Positions 27,014-39,284 of a stretch of 64,000 bases of DNA are shown piece by piece (the stretch's first letter is position 1; each line of letters opens with the position of its first letter). Below the pieces are notes generated by a model, which made no database searches, was not told the origin of the DNA, and saw nothing but the letters and a program-made list of their open reading frames with translations. Location of the stretch: contig OZ024898.1 in assembly GCA_964017195.1 (NCBI GenBank), positions 5,667,482 through 5,731,481 of the forward strand, given 5' to 3'. The position numbers and the translations under genes were made by a program. Source of the stretch: Siderastrea radians. Lineage: Eukaryota > Cnidaria > Anthozoa > Scleractinia > Rhizangiidae.

Positions 27014-27875
27014 CAGCGATTTTAGAAATAAAACCTCTATCAAAGCGAGCTATAAGGCCAAAATGAATACATACGTTGGTAACGTCTGTACACCCGTAAA
27101 AGGCATGTTTACCAAACCGTGAAACGTCGGAGCGCCTGCATGTATTAATTTTTAATCATTTGCCATTTAGCTTTATCAAACTGCACCCATGGCTCTTGAC
27201 TTTATTGTTTCCGATTTTTTTCTTCCTTGCCGTAAGGATCAGTTCGCAGTTTTTACCTGATATGTTTGTAACTATGTGATAAACATGTTAGATGATGAAA
27301 ACTACAACTGCAACTGAGAAATTTTGGGGTCAATCTTCTAGCCAAGGGCATTGTCCTCCATTACACCAGAAAGCCACGAAGGGGTTAATTTATTTTCTAA
27401 ATTCCGATTCATTTTCAAGACGCACTTTTATCGTGCTAAGGAAGGAAAAAGGCCACTGTTTTTTTTCCTCGTGTTTCCAAGTGTAACCAGCTTTCTAATT
27501 TCGCGGTTACTGGCTCAGTATGCACAACGATTTTCTTTTTCTTTCCATCAAAAATTTAAAAAAAGTGTGACCTGAACCTTTGACTTGTTTGTTTGTGTTG
27601 CTGTGATCGAAATGAAATCGAACGAGGGAAATCAAATCGGACGGTGGTATCGCTTAATACCAGCCGTCCCAAATTGTACCACGTGATTTGTTTCAACCAA
27701 TAAGCGCGCTCGAAAATTAATCGGTGAGTACAATAGGTGATAGCTTATTGCTAGAGAGCCAATCAGGGCGCGTGCTTGCTCATATTAACCACAGGTTTTT
27801 TTTACGATAATCCCGTAGAGCTTACACAAGGGAGAACCTAACGCAACGGTACGACCACCCCCCCCCCCACCTTAA

Positions 27876-29951
27876 AGCGGGACTTAACCTAAAATTTGCA
27901 CCTTTTTTCAATGATTTGTAACTTCTAAGATTTTCATTCAAACCATACAAAACCATACATCAATGAAAAGCTTATGAACCACAGATTTTAGAAATAAGCA
28001 ATATTTTTGTATTGCGGTTATATGTAACCTGATACGGGTCAAACACCGTGACCCATACTGTGCATGACCTGAGTGTACTTGAGAAAAGATATCTTGCCAC
28101 AGATTTTATGAAATTTTGAGGTTTTTACATTAATAGAGAGTATACAAGCTGTTTCTGGGGATGAGCATAGAACTTTTCAATCGAGTATATACTTTGGCTA
28201 CAGTGATCACTTAAAGTGAAGCCACTTTTTCAGGGTGAATTTTAGTGCCATTTTTCCTTGTAACTTTTGTCACAGTAAACATACAGAAAAACCCTATGCT
28301 CATCCCAGAAAAAACTTTAAAAGCAATTGACACTGAAAATTTCAAGTTAATTGCTCAAATCCTTCAAGAGATATCCTTTCTCAAAGTCGGAAAAAGCATA
28401 TTCGGAGAAAAACTGATCTAAAGTTACAACAGTAAATTAAAGGTTGTTCATAGCAATTCTGTTGCCTTCAAGTCAGACATTTCAATTGAATTGTTCATTT
28501 CAATCAGTTAGAAGCCCCTTGCTTCATATGTGACGCCCTCAGCCTTCCTGAGGGCCCTTCTCTGTGAGTTCGCGGCAGCTGCATCCCTTGCCGGTGCTTC
28601 TTTTCTTCCGCAGAAGTCTGCAGGTCAGATTTCTCCAACCACCTCTAGCTCGTTTTCTCTGATGCCCTTTTTTAAACACTCCAGCTAGAATGGAGAGTCT
28701 CTTCATCACCCTCACTCTGCTTGAAGTTCCACTGTGAGGGTGACAAATGCCAGGGCCACTGCACTCTCTTTCCCTCTCTTGGTAACAGTGGTCGACGTAC
28801 ATGGTGTAGCATCAAGGCATACACTGTAGTCCACTGAGAGGTTTGCTATTAATGCATTTCTCCGAGAAGGGTTTTTCTTCACAGGTAAAGACTCTACAAG
28901 ATGATAAGGGCAATGATTACACTTAAAACAAAATCACTTGTTCATGAACATTTGAATTTCTTTACTAAGTACAAGAAGATGATTTGACATTTAAAAGTGA
29001 TCTTAATTATTAATGAAATATTTTAAAATTATCAATTTTCTCCAAGAGCAATTCTCTCCAAGAGGATCAACCCCATCTAAAATAAATGAACATAGTTTAG
29101 CCTGCAATATATGCTACGTCTAATAAACAGCAACGAATGAGGAAACATTTGACAGAGATAGTACACTGGCTCACGTTCCACATCAATTTTTCTCACCTTT
29201 CTCGCACACATAAGCTTCGGACAGTGTTGAAGACAATTTCTTCACTGTTTCTTGAGGTCTGTGAGGCTATATCCCCCTCCAAGGCAAGCCGTTTTATCAT
29301 CAGAACATTCTGAACAACCATCTGAATAATCTTCAGGCTCCATTTTTGGTAGAGATACACTCAGCGATTGAGAATTTTCGAAATCTGATGAAACGTAACC
29401 TCTTCACACTATACCAGGAGTTGCCTCGGGAATTTCACCATCAATCGGCGGGCGTTTTCTTCACTTTTTTCGCGTGTCTCTGAACTGCAGTGAAGGATTT
29501 CCTTTCCTTTTTCTTCTGTACACAGTATTCTCCTTCTTTCCGGTCATTTCAGAAAAAATATCGCCGTTAGAAAGCCATCTCTCCTTCTCACAGTCTTCAC
29601 TGTTGTGATAACAAGTTTCGTTCGCTGAACTTCGATCCCATGAGCTCTCAGTTAGGCCTAGGCGTCATGTAATAAGTCATATAGTTTCCTTACAGGAGTG
29701 GATAAGGATTTTCAGGAATTGGATGGACTGCAGGGACAGAAATCGATGTAAAACCAAAAAATGCTATTTTGTGTTACCATGGTAACCAAAACTGTTTTTC
29801 TACTGCGCTAAATAAAACAATTCGCCAGCACCGAAACAGCACGAAATTAACTCTAAAACACTTGCCATAGCATTCTTCTGTGCCTGAAGCGTAAGATTTA
29901 AAAAAGAGAAAAATATCGACATTTTGGTCAAATTTTAGGTTAAGTCCCGCC
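27876..29951 (-). mobile_element. 2.08-kb DNA transposon with 22-bp TIRs and TTAA flanks, defective
   Basis: Perfect 22-bp inverted repeats (27877-27898 and 29929-29950, GCGGGACTTAACCTAAAATT...) are bracketed by TTAA at 27872-27875 and 29952-29955. TTAA duplications occur in Kolobok and piggyBac elements. On the minus strand the interior carries broken coding pieces: near 29580-29240 (MTGKKENTVYRRKRKG ... GGGYSLTDLKK), and near 28800-28510 a Lys/Arg/Glu-rich tail. Both resemble the two ends of cnidarian Mutator-like/Kolobok transposases, with the middle missing. Stops and frame changes make it non-autonomous. Family assignment is from memory of these proteins. Confidence 0.7.
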
Positions 29952-29959
29952 TTAACTGA

Positions 29960-31030
29960 ATTATCAGCGTTGACTACTTTTAGACTGTTTGTCCTGTTAA
30001 AGGCAATTTCCTTTAGTTGATAATATGAGCAACCAATATTTGTCTGGGGTTCATGAAAGTCTTTTTATCATTTTTGCTTACCGCCACATTGATATCTGTT
30101 TTAAGAAAACATTTATGCTTCTTTTATTAATTTAAACAGAAGATCATGCACTTGGTCAGGCTATTGAAAGCTACTGGAAGGAAAACTAACCATATATTGC
30201 TGAAAGTCAAACTTTGACATATGTCTCTCAAATACGAATTTAAGACCCTCTTACTTCCACAAGAAAACTTTGAACGTGTCATGTTTAACTTCACCACCCC
30301 GGGTGAAATCTGTGGTGCTGTTTGCTGATTAAAATTTTGTTGTAAATGATTTGAAATGACAAACTTTTCGTCAAAAAGTTAATCATGACTATTTGCACGA
30401 CAGCCCTGTTAGCTAAATGTTCACAATATACTACTACTTTCGCCTCGTTGAAAACATTTTGACGTACATTTACTACGAGTTCAACTGAAGTGAAGGAATA
30501 AATGTCTATGAAACTGTTGTAAAATATTTCACGAAACAATCAATTCAACCTACCTACAAGACCCTTCTTCGGCCAAGTCGTATTTCACGATTTCATCTGT
30601 TGTATGCAATATTCTTTGTGAAACTGGTATCCCGCCGAGAGTGTTATCATAAACTTTTTCAGAACAATACAGATTTCCTCCTTTGATTCAATGGGCAAAT
30701 GCAATACCCCCGCATCAATTTCCTTTGGCGGCAAAATGCAGAAAACATTACAAAGAATATCCGGGTTATTTTGTCCTCAGGCGTTTAAAAATATTCAAAT
30801 CGACGAAATTAAAATCGTTTTAATTAAAAGGACTTACCGTTTGGCAAAAACAAATTTAGCTTTACTCAACGAAAGTTTCTCGTTCAATTTTAATTTTTTC
30901 TCTCCTTTTGATGTTTGGTTGTAGGGCAATAATATTGTATCTGACCATGGGAGATACCTTGAAAACTCACATAAGCCCAATATATTAATTAATTATTGTT
31001 CAGCTCAAACGAAGATAAAGAGTGTAGAAT
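29960..31030. other. Intergenic, nothing recognised
   Basis: No coding or repeat structure that I could support. Confidence 0.5.
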
Positions 31031-31254
31031 ATGGACTTTTTATGCTTGCCCTTGCTGTTCAGAAGTTCTGCTTAAGTTAAGAACATTTATCACGTTAAGG
31101 TTGCTGTCGACCTTAACATATTCAAAATAACTTTTCTGAGAGCCACTGTCGTGGGAACTCATTGTGATTCGCGCCGGAAAATGTTCTGGTGGCCAAAATA
31201 ATGCCAACACCGCAAACCCCAATGTCCCCCTCCTCAAGCATATTCCATTGTAGT

Positions 31255-31535
31255 TTATATCCGAAAATTTTTTGCAAAAACCGTGTACGACCATACTTGC
31301 GTCGCGTCGGTTCATCATAGATCGTGATCAGTCAAAAATATAAATAAACTGTACCCTGCAAGGACTGATCAAACGACGTAAAAAAAGCATTGCCCGAAGG
31401 CAACGCAGTTCTTAACACAACACCACAGTCAACAAGACCCGACATGATAAGCGCTCATGACTACAAGGCAGATACGGACAACGTTGTTTCGTTCTTATTG
31501 GACTCATCAGCGAATCGTAGCCACCAGCACAATGA
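31255..31535. mobile_element. Single arm of the 31.8-kb foldback family
   Basis: From AATTTTTTGCAAAAACCG to CTCATCAGCGAATCGTAG, this matches the left arm of the palindrome at 31795-32220 with substitutions. It ends in a mutated hammerhead-like motif on the minus strand (about 31468-31520) whose stem I and stem II each have one or two mismatches. Confidence 0.65.
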
Positions 31536-31869
31536 GAGTTAGTGAGAAATCACCTATCTCATAAATGCTGTAACTAGATCCATTCCAGAAAGAGCTAGAA
31601 ATCAAATGATTTCCGGTCACAAACACGTACTGCGCGTTTGTGGCCTAAAAATGATATGATCTCAACTTAAACATGCCGAATGCTGTGGTGAAACGAACGA
31701 GGGATGGCCACTACCATCCTCTACGTACAATAAAACAAAGTGCAAGATGGTCGGATCAATCCAGATCAACGGTTTAAAATGAACAATGACAGAAAATTTT
31801 TTGCAAAAACCGAGTACGACCATACTTGCGTCACGTCGGATCATAATAGATCGTGATCAGTCAAAAATA

Positions 31870-32222
31870 TAAATAAACTGTACCCTGCAAGGACTGATCA
31901 AACGACGTAAAAAAAGCATTGCCCGAAGGCAACGCAGTTCTTAACACAACACCACAGTCAACAAGACCCGGCATGATAAGCGCTCATGACTAGAAGGCAG
32001 ATACGGACAACGTTGTTTCGCTCTTATTGGAGCTTATTGGCTACGATACGCTGATGAGCTCCAATAAGAGCGAAACAACGTTGTCCGTATCTGCCTTCTA
32101 GTCATGAGCGCTTATCATGCCGGATCTTGTTGACTGTGGTGTTGTGTTAAGAACTGCATTGCCTTCGGGCAATGCTTTTTTTTTACGTCGTTTGATCAGT
32201 CCTTGCAGGGTACAGTTTATAT
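31870..32222. mobile_element. Foldback element with about 160-bp arms and a hammerhead motif
   Basis: Left arm 31870-32031 and right arm about 32057-32222 are near-perfect inverted copies (for example AAACTGTACCCTGCAAGGAC at one end and GTCCTTGCAGGGTACAGTTT at the other). The loop of about 25 bp holds the CTGATG core of a plus-strand hammerhead, so the ribozyme is complete only on the right side. Confidence 0.85.
32045..32091 (+). ncRNA. Hammerhead ribozyme motif in a palindrome
   Basis: Stem I GATACG pairs with CGTATC; core CTGATGA; stem II GCTC/GAGC with loop CAATAA; core GAAA; stem III ACAACGTTGT (self-complementary); cleavage predicted after GTC at 32085. All conserved core residues are present. 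Confidence 0.8.
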
Positions 32223-32404
32223 CTGAACAAAGATTACTTTGAAATTGATTTAAAGTATTCAAACAATTTTTAGAAATATGTAACTACTATGAAATTTATT
32301 AAAGATGATTAGAGTATATCTTTGGACTAGAAATATTCTTTGAGTTTTGCTAAAAACTACTTTTGCATTTACTATTTTGCCTGAAAGTTGCCCGGGAGTT
32401 GAAT

Positions 32405-32450
32405 TTCACTTCCGGTGATTTTTCCCGCCAAATTTAAAATCACGTGACAC
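32405..32450 (+). promoter_or_regulatory. Promoter module of pRiA4b-like gene 1 (ETS, E2F, E-box)
   Basis: ACTTCCGG, TTTCCCGCC and ATCACGTGAC in tight order, ending about 39 bp before the ATG. The same three motifs with nearly the same spacing precede genes 2 and 3. The motifs match ETS, E2F and USF/TFE-type E-box consensus; use in this animal is inferred. Confidence 0.65.
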
Positions 32451-32486
32451 ATCCTGGCCGTGACTTGTCACCTCACAACAAACAAC

Positions 32487-35047
32487 ATGGCGGCCGCAAC
32501 AGCAACTTCAACATCTGATTCTCCCGGCCCTTCTACGTCTAATAACTCCAAACCAACGCTGTTATACAAGTTTAAAATAACCTTAAATGAATATTACCAC
32601 AGACCGAGGGGAGGAAGATGGCGACGAGTCGTTGTACCAGCAAATTTCTCGCTTTTGGAGTTGCACGTGGTGATTCAAGTTGTCTTTGGCTGGGAGAACT
32701 ATCATCTTCATCACTTCATCCGAAACCGTAATAGCCGTTTCCCCGACGAGCATATTGAGTATGTAATCAAAGATAAATACAACGCGTCCTTCTTACCTGA
32801 AGAGTCCAAAGAAGAGCGTATTTATAAGGTTTCTGAAGTTTTCAGCGAGGAAAAGCCGGTGTTAGAGTATGAGTACGATTTTGGCGCTTGTTGGGGTCAT
32901 GAAGTGAAGTTTGAAGGAGTTGTTGAACCAGACCCAAAGCTTGATTATCCTGCCTGCATTCAAGGTATTTTATTTATTATTTTATTTATTTATTTGTTTA
33001 TTTTGTTAACGTATTGTCTTTATCTTTATTATTTTTATTTAAGCTTAAATTTATTCATACTGTGTGCACTGTTCAAATTATTTTTACGGTTTCGTTTGAC
33101 GTTTAAATTGTCATTAAAGATGTGTTTGTTGTTCATCGTGGTATAAAATAGGCAAGATGAACGTTTATTCGTTTGTTTCACGATGGAATCGCTTTGAGTT
33201 GTTGATCGACGTTTCAATTGTTGTCTTTCTAAACATTCTACAACAAAATCAGCCAATAAACGATAAACCTGCTGCATTCCAACATGCATTTGCAGACTGA
33301 GTCAGACATGCTCCGTATCTTTGCTTTTTTTGCGGCCCTTTGCCAGTCTTCTTTGCATGCACTCACGCTGAGCTTTTCAGTGGCGAAGAAGGAAAAAGCG
33401 TCAAATATGGTTGAATTATACGTCTTCCGGAAGATTCTCTTTTGATGGTACAGATCCGTTGCTTGTGTATATTTTTCCCAACAGTTGCCATTACATCTTC
33501 TTCTCAGTAAACTTAACTTTATGCAGTTGCTTTGGGCAAACTGTCTTTGAACTTCACAGACATTCTTTCCGTTTTATCGACCCAAGTCTTCAGCATTAAA
33601 TAATGTATGAATTCCCAACACCAGTTGAAAAATATGTCACTGTCACAACAATCTACAGGCATAAAAATGTCAACTTGAACCGAAGAAGTCAAATGGAATT
33701 CATGCCGTGTTGGTCTGTTCAACGAATTGAGTCAAGCACAAAAACGTGGCTGTTTCCTCTGCAGTACGCATTTTGCATTGAAACTAACCAATCACGGGAG
33801 GGCAGCAGAACTTTCGATCCTTTTCAGTTGAAAGCTTTGAAAGAAATCTGTTCTTGTCAAATTAAGACGCACTGCATCTTACTTAAGATGAATTGCTCTT
33901 AACTATTTTCAAATCATCTTAAAATTTATTTAAGATCACGAACAATCTTATTTTAAGATTCTCCTAACTTAAAATAAGAGGTGTAATTCTTAAATTAAGA
34001 TATGATAAAATAATGCGTCTTAATTTAAGAATCAAGATATCTTAGTTTAAGACGTTTCAAAACCTTAAATTAAGACGGTAAGAGTCTTACAAAGAAATAA
34101 GAGTGTGGTTATCTTAATTTAAGACATTTTTGACTCACTTAAAGGAACTATGTCACGGTATTTTCATTCGCTTTGCTGATGCGAAAAAATATATTTTCTC
34201 ATTGAAGAAAACCTCACAATAATAGTTTCCTAAGGTAGAAAAACACCAAAGAAGTAATAATAAACTAAAAATAAACTAGGATGGTTACGAATGAGCGAGA
34301 TTAAGATGGATTACGAATGACAAACTTGAAAAATCTTGCCAGCTTTTTCAAGTTGCAGTATCCGTGACGTAGCTCCTTTAAGGGTATATCGTCTTAAAAT
34401 AAGATGATTTCGGTCTTAATTTGAGTTATTATTTATCTTATGTAAGATGTCTAACATATTAATTTAAGATTTTAGTTTTTACGGAGTGGTTAATGCAGCT
34501 CATTGGAATGTAAGTAGAGCTTATTGTTGATTGGCTAATTATACTCTGGAATGTGTAGAATGTGCCATAGAAACACTGTGTTATGCTGTTAAAAACGTAG
34601 CCTTTTCAACGTTGAATGAAACTGTGAAATGTGCGCGTTGTAGACGTTGCACACTCAAGTGCTTATAAATGTATGTACTTTGTTAATATTTATTCAATGG
34701 CCTTTAAAGGTAAATGGACAAGTCGGATGGAAGACCACCAAGACGAAGATGAAGAAGGAGACCTTCTTCCAGGCTTTGAAGGAAAGCGATTTGACCTGAA
34801 AGAAGCACAGAAAGAATTGAGCAAAGTCTTTGCTGGAAAATGGCCACGCAAAGTTGACAATACAGGTGTACCAAAGTGTTATCTCTGTGCTTTCAAGCAC
34901 TGTTCAAAATGCGATGGAAAATGTTGTGATTATTGTCTCAAGGCAGACATCGTTTGCAATCCAGAGACCCTGAAAAAGAAGAAGGCAGCAGAACTAGAAG
35001 CAGAGGAACGTGTTAAAGGATTTGTGAGAAATTTATTTATGAGATAA
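32487..35047 (+). CDS. pRiA4b ORF-3-like protein, paralogue 1 (271 aa, two exons)
   Basis: Exon 1 32487-32964, exon 2 34710-35047 (phase 1, CAAG|GTATTT and TTTAAAG|GT). The start at 32487 (AACATGGCGGCC) is chosen because all three paralogues begin at this context. Residues about 30-165 match the plasmid pRiA4b ORF-3-like family (PF07929): LLYKFKITLN, GGRWRRVVVPANFSLLELHV, VIQVVFGWENYHLHHF, YEYDFGACWGHEVKFEG and YPAC. That family is mainly bacterial, with no established biochemical role. The C-terminal part has a Cys cluster (CYLCAFKHCSKCDGKCCDYC) likely to bind zinc, and a charged tail. The 1.75-kb intron is filled with repeats. Confidence 0.85.
32965..34709. other. Repeat-filled intron of pRiA4b-like gene 1
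   Basis: Holds a truncated copy (33110-33215) of the 23.4-kb Penelope-like terminal sequence, with the hammerhead core lost, and at 33880-34470 a region dense in CTTAATTTAAGA-type inverted motifs. No coding sequence recognised. Confidence 0.6.
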
Positions 35048-35459
35048 TGGTGAGACTACTAAGAGAACATTGTATTCGATGACTATGAAAGTTAAGCATA
35101 TTTATATTTTGAAAGTTACTGTTTATATTAACTGATTTATATTGCACGCCTGTTCAGTGGGACATTCAATCAAGAACAGGTTATGTCTGGAGTCATGTAG
35201 CACAGCATGTACCATAGTAATGGCTAGTAACCAGTGGTTACAATGACACTTTCACAATCATATGAAAACTGCTCTATTCATATTTTGAAAGTTACTGCTC
35301 AACTGACAAAGTGTCACATTTTCAATAGTTTTTATTGTATGAATGCTAGAAAGGAGCGCATTTCATTTAAGGTTCCACTAGAGGACATTTATGAAGGACA
35401 TTATTTTTCTAAAATTCTATTCAATTTAAGTGATTTAAGTATTAAAGAATTTTTATAAA

Positions 35460-36350
35460 TATATAAATGGTATCTTCTTTTATTTACTTTTATTGGTAAT
35501 ACAATGCATAATATCGTCACTCTTGCCTAAGGGTGCTGTTATGCATGAGTTAGACATTGAATTTCACACGTTTATTGCAAATACAGCATGAAAAGTGGTG
35601 GCTAATGCTCACAAACTGATAAGCTCTCGAGACCCAACATTCTGTTCCAGAATAATCTCACACTTCTTACCCAGGTCCATTCCTTTTAGAAGCAAGAAAC
35701 AATGTTTTACTGCACAAAAGTGTTTCATGTAGGCCCAGCTTCAAAAATCCGGACTTTTTCGGGATTTTTAGAGCTTCACGGAACTTTTAGATAAGTATAG
35801 GATTTTTAGAGATTTTGGTGAATATTTTCAAAAAAGCTTTAAATTTGGAAAAGTTTCGTCACAAGCGATATTGCAATGTTTTGATCCCCCCTCACAGTAT
35901 CCATCAGCGGTTTTACACATAATCCAGCATTCCTTGCAGTCAGTAAGTTCAAAATGGCGGGTGCAGCAAAGCTTGTTCGCCTTGTTGATTTGGCTGAGAC
36001 TGAGAGTGCCAGCAGAAAGCCTACCAATGCCATAGAATTTTCACAGGATTTTTAGAGATTTTTAGGAGTTTTTTAATGGGATTTGCAGAGGTGAAACCGG
36101 AGATTTTTAGAACATTTTTGGAGAAATTCTGGAAAGATTTTTAGGCCATTTTTTGGGATTTTTGTAGCTAGGCCTAGTTTCATGTCGCTTTAAATTATTA
36201 CGCTCGACACCCTACCTTATGAAGCTTATTACTGCTCCCAGTCGAGAAAAAAAAATAGGTACGAGTATGAAGACTTTTTCATAAGTTTACCAAAATATAG
36301 GAAAATTCATATTCTAAATTTATTTTCTGACTTCGCATTTATTATTTTGC
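35460..36350. other. Intergenic between pRiA4b-like genes 1 and 2
   Basis: At 35745-36175 GATTTTTAGAG and related motifs recur at loose spacing around a short open frame that I do not recognise. No gene called. Confidence 0.5.
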
Positions 36351-36377
36351 TTGCAAACTCACCGGAAGTCGCACTCT

Positions 36378-36417
36378 GCTTCCGGTGACTTTCCCGCCAA
36401 TTTGACAACCACGTGAC
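36378..36417 (+). promoter_or_regulatory. Promoter module of pRiA4b-like gene 2
   Basis: GCTTCCGG, TTTCCCGCC and CCACGTGAC, in the same order and within a few bases of the same distance to the ATG as in gene 1. Confidence 0.65.
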
Positions 36418-36450
36418 GCAATTTGTCATCGGCATATAAACGACAACAAC

Positions 36451-37661
36451 ATGGCGGCCGCATCTTCTTCTACACTTTCTTCTCCCTCGAATAACTCCAA
36501 ACCAGCGCTTTTGTACAAGTTTAAAATAACCTTAAATGACAGAGACGATCCACGAGGCGGTAGATGGCGAAGAGTTATTGCTCCAGCAAATTTCTCGCTT
36601 TTGGAATTGCACGTGGTCATACAAGTCGTCTTTGGCTGGGCCAACTATCATCTGCACCATTTTATTCGTCACCGCGGCCCTCGTGGCTTTTGGTATAACC
36701 CAGAATCGACTGAGTATTCAATCATAGATGAGGAGTTCGAGCCATGCTTCGCGGAGAGCAAAGAAGAGCGTATTTGTAAGCTGTATGATGTTTTCAGCGA
36801 GTTGGATCCAGTGTTGGACTACGAGTACGATTTCGGTGCGTCTTGGGAATTGGAAGTGAAGTTTGAAGGTGAATTCAAAAGACACATATAAAGAACTCTT
36901 AACCTAAGTAGCCTGATGAATGACATCTTTCAAAATTATCGTTATTATTATCATCATTGTTATGATTGTCGTTATTATTGTTAGTAGTAATATATTATTT
37001 GTATGGTACCTTTGTTCCTTTTTGCTGTTTGACAACAATGCGGGCTCTTGACTTGGTTTTATAATTATTATCACCTTAATTGTTACTATTATTATTATTA
37101 TCATCATCATCATCATCATTATTATTACTTTTGTTATTGTTGTTATCGTTATAATTATTATTATTATTATCACCATCATCATCATCATCATCATCATCAT
37201 TGTCATCATCATTGTTTTTGTTATCATTATCATTGTAATTATCATCATCATCATCATCATTAATATTATGAACATCATCATTGTTATTATTATTATTATT
37301 CTTATTATTATTATTATCATTATCATCATCATCATTATCATTATTACTCTTATTATTATTAGGTACCGCTGAAGAGGATCCAAATCTTAATTATCCTGCA
37401 TGTATTGATGGTAGTGGAGGAAATCGTAAAGAAGATCGCAATGATGAAGACTCTTATGGAAATCTTCTACCTCGCTATAACGGAAAGCAATTTAACCTAC
37501 AACAAACCCAATACAAGTTACAAAAACTCTTCACAGGAAAATGGCCACTAAAAATTGACAATGCTACTCTACCACAGTGTTATCTTTGCATGTTTCATCT
37601 ATGCTCCAGATGCAACGGAAGGTGCTGCAATTATTGTCTCAAGGCGGATTTTCTACGTTGA
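36451..37661 (+). CDS. pRiA4b ORF-3-like protein, paralogue 2 (238 aa, two exons, short tail)
   Basis: Exon 1 36451-36868, exon 2 37363-37661. The junction GAAG|GTGAAT ... TTATTAG|GTACCG is phase 1 and lies after VKFEG, about 15 codons before the intron of gene 1. The core family motifs are kept (LLYKFKITLN, GGRWRRVIAPANFSLLELHV, VFGWANYHLHHF, YEYDFGASWELEVKFEG, NYPACIDG), as is the Cys cluster (CYLCMFHLCSRCNGRCCNYC). It stops soon after NYCLKAD, so it lacks the charged tail of about 30-35 residues found in the others. It may still be functional, or be decaying. Confidence 0.8.
36930..37361. repeat. ATT/ATC microsatellite filling the intron of gene 2
   Basis: Compound (ATT)n and (ATC)n runs occupy most of the intron and run right up to the acceptor TTATTAG; they also create long spurious open frames (Ile/Met-rich and His/Tyr-rich). 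Confidence 0.93.
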
Positions 37662-37832
37662 TAACTGAAACTGTGTGACAGTGACACTATAATGGACCTT
37701 CTGATATGTAATTTATTGGGAGACTGATGGTATAAAATTAATTTTACTGAACTCAGTTATAGTTTTTTTCATATATATTTGTTCAAATTTATACTGGTTT
37801 GTATGGGATGCTAGAAAGGAGCATATCTCTTT

Positions 37833-38014
37833 AGGCCTTGTCACACAGTATCATAATCATAGTCATTATCACAATCATAAAAATGGAAACTATGGAAATA
37901 GTTACAGTTGCTTATGAAGTTGACTATGATTATGATGTCATACATGTGAACTGTTCAATCATAGTCATAATCATGCTTTATGACTATGATTATGGCAATA
38001 TGTGAATCAGGCTT
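37833..38014. mobile_element. MITE-like element, about 180 bp
   Basis: Imperfect inverted ends: GGCCTTGTCACACAGTATCA ... ATGGCAATATGTGAATCAGGC. The interior repeats ATCATAGTCATAATC-type motifs on both strands. Located 3' of gene 2. Confidence 0.6.
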
Positions 38015-38091
38015 AAATGGAAGATGTTGCAATCAAAGCTCTGAAGAAGATTACAAGTCTATGATAGTATAATGGACATCCTTTATTACCA

Positions 38092-38575
38092 TATTTCCTC
38101 GACTAAGCGCCCACGCTCTAATAAGCGCCCACCCCCTAGGCCATAATGTCAAACAATCACCCCCCTCGAATAAGCGCCCCCTTACAGATCAAGAAAAATG
38201 AGATGATCTGCATATCATTGACGAGGATGACATCAAGGATGATGAGATAATCGATATTTTATAAACATGCATACTGATACATCTGTGTGTAAAGTATATA
38301 ATAAGATTACAGTATGCTTGATTACCAACCACTGTTTTAACAAAGAAAAGACATAAATATTGACGTTATGTTTACATGGATAATGTTGCAGTTTTTGTTT
38401 TTCTATTAAAGATTTAGCCAAAATAAAGTTACAGGTCGTTGAAAGGAAAACGTAATAAGCGCCTCCCTTGATTAAGCCCCTCCCTTGATTAAGTGCCCTC
38501 CTTCCAATAAGCGCCCCTCCTTTTAGCTTAAATTTTAAATAAGCGCCCGGGCACTTATTCGAGGAAATACGGTAT
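38092..38575. mobile_element. MITE-like element with TAAGCGCCC motifs
   Basis: Ends ACCATATTTCCTCGACTAAG and CTTATTCGAGGAAATACGGT form about 27-bp inverted repeats; AATAAGCGCCC recurs near both ends. A relative lies at 43.67-44.03 kb. Confidence 0.75.
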
Positions 38576-39284
38576 TATATATAAAGGACCAATATACAAT
38601 ACAGTATATCAAGGGAGCTAATTATTAAAAGTACTTGTAACAAAGTGAATCTAGTCCCCTCAACTTGTACTGCATCTTTCCTTGTACCATAAAAAATAAG
38701 TTTATTCTGTGGAAGTTGTTGTAAAGGTACATGTGACAGGCTCCTTAGTGTTAAAGTTACTGTTAGGGTTGTCGAATGGTCCACCAAGATTTTTCAAGAC
38801 CACAAGACAAGGCTTATTGTTGCGAGACCGAGACTCTTTTTGCCAATTTCTAGTGCTTTAAAAATTTGAGACTCCAAGAAGGCTTTTAGCGAAAACATGA
38901 GCCTTCGAGACCATCAAAATTTATCTAAAATGTTGTGAGACCCTGGGTTTTTTAGGGGACCATTTGCCTCCCCTACTGTTCTGCTGTACATGTTGTGTTT
39001 TTTTGTTGTTGTTGTTTTGTATAAATGCTAGTAAGGGACACATTGGTTATATAGTAACTAAAGGTACATGCTTGGTTAGGGACATTTAACAGGAACTTAC
39101 CTCATGACCAATGTTTGCACTTTAAAAATTAAAATATAATTATGTATAAAACTTCATGTACTTTTGTATTAAAAATCTAGCCTAATTAAATGATCTTATT
39201 CTTGATAATCACCCTATCCCACCAAGAGCCCCACCCTGCCACCCTATCCCTGTGGGCCCCCCTCCTAGAATATTATTGCCCCAT

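Noticed and set aside
36904..37383. Ile/Met-rich minus ORF and His/Tyr-rich plus ORF
   Set aside because: Translation of the ATT/ATC microsatellite in the intron of pRiA4b-like gene 2.
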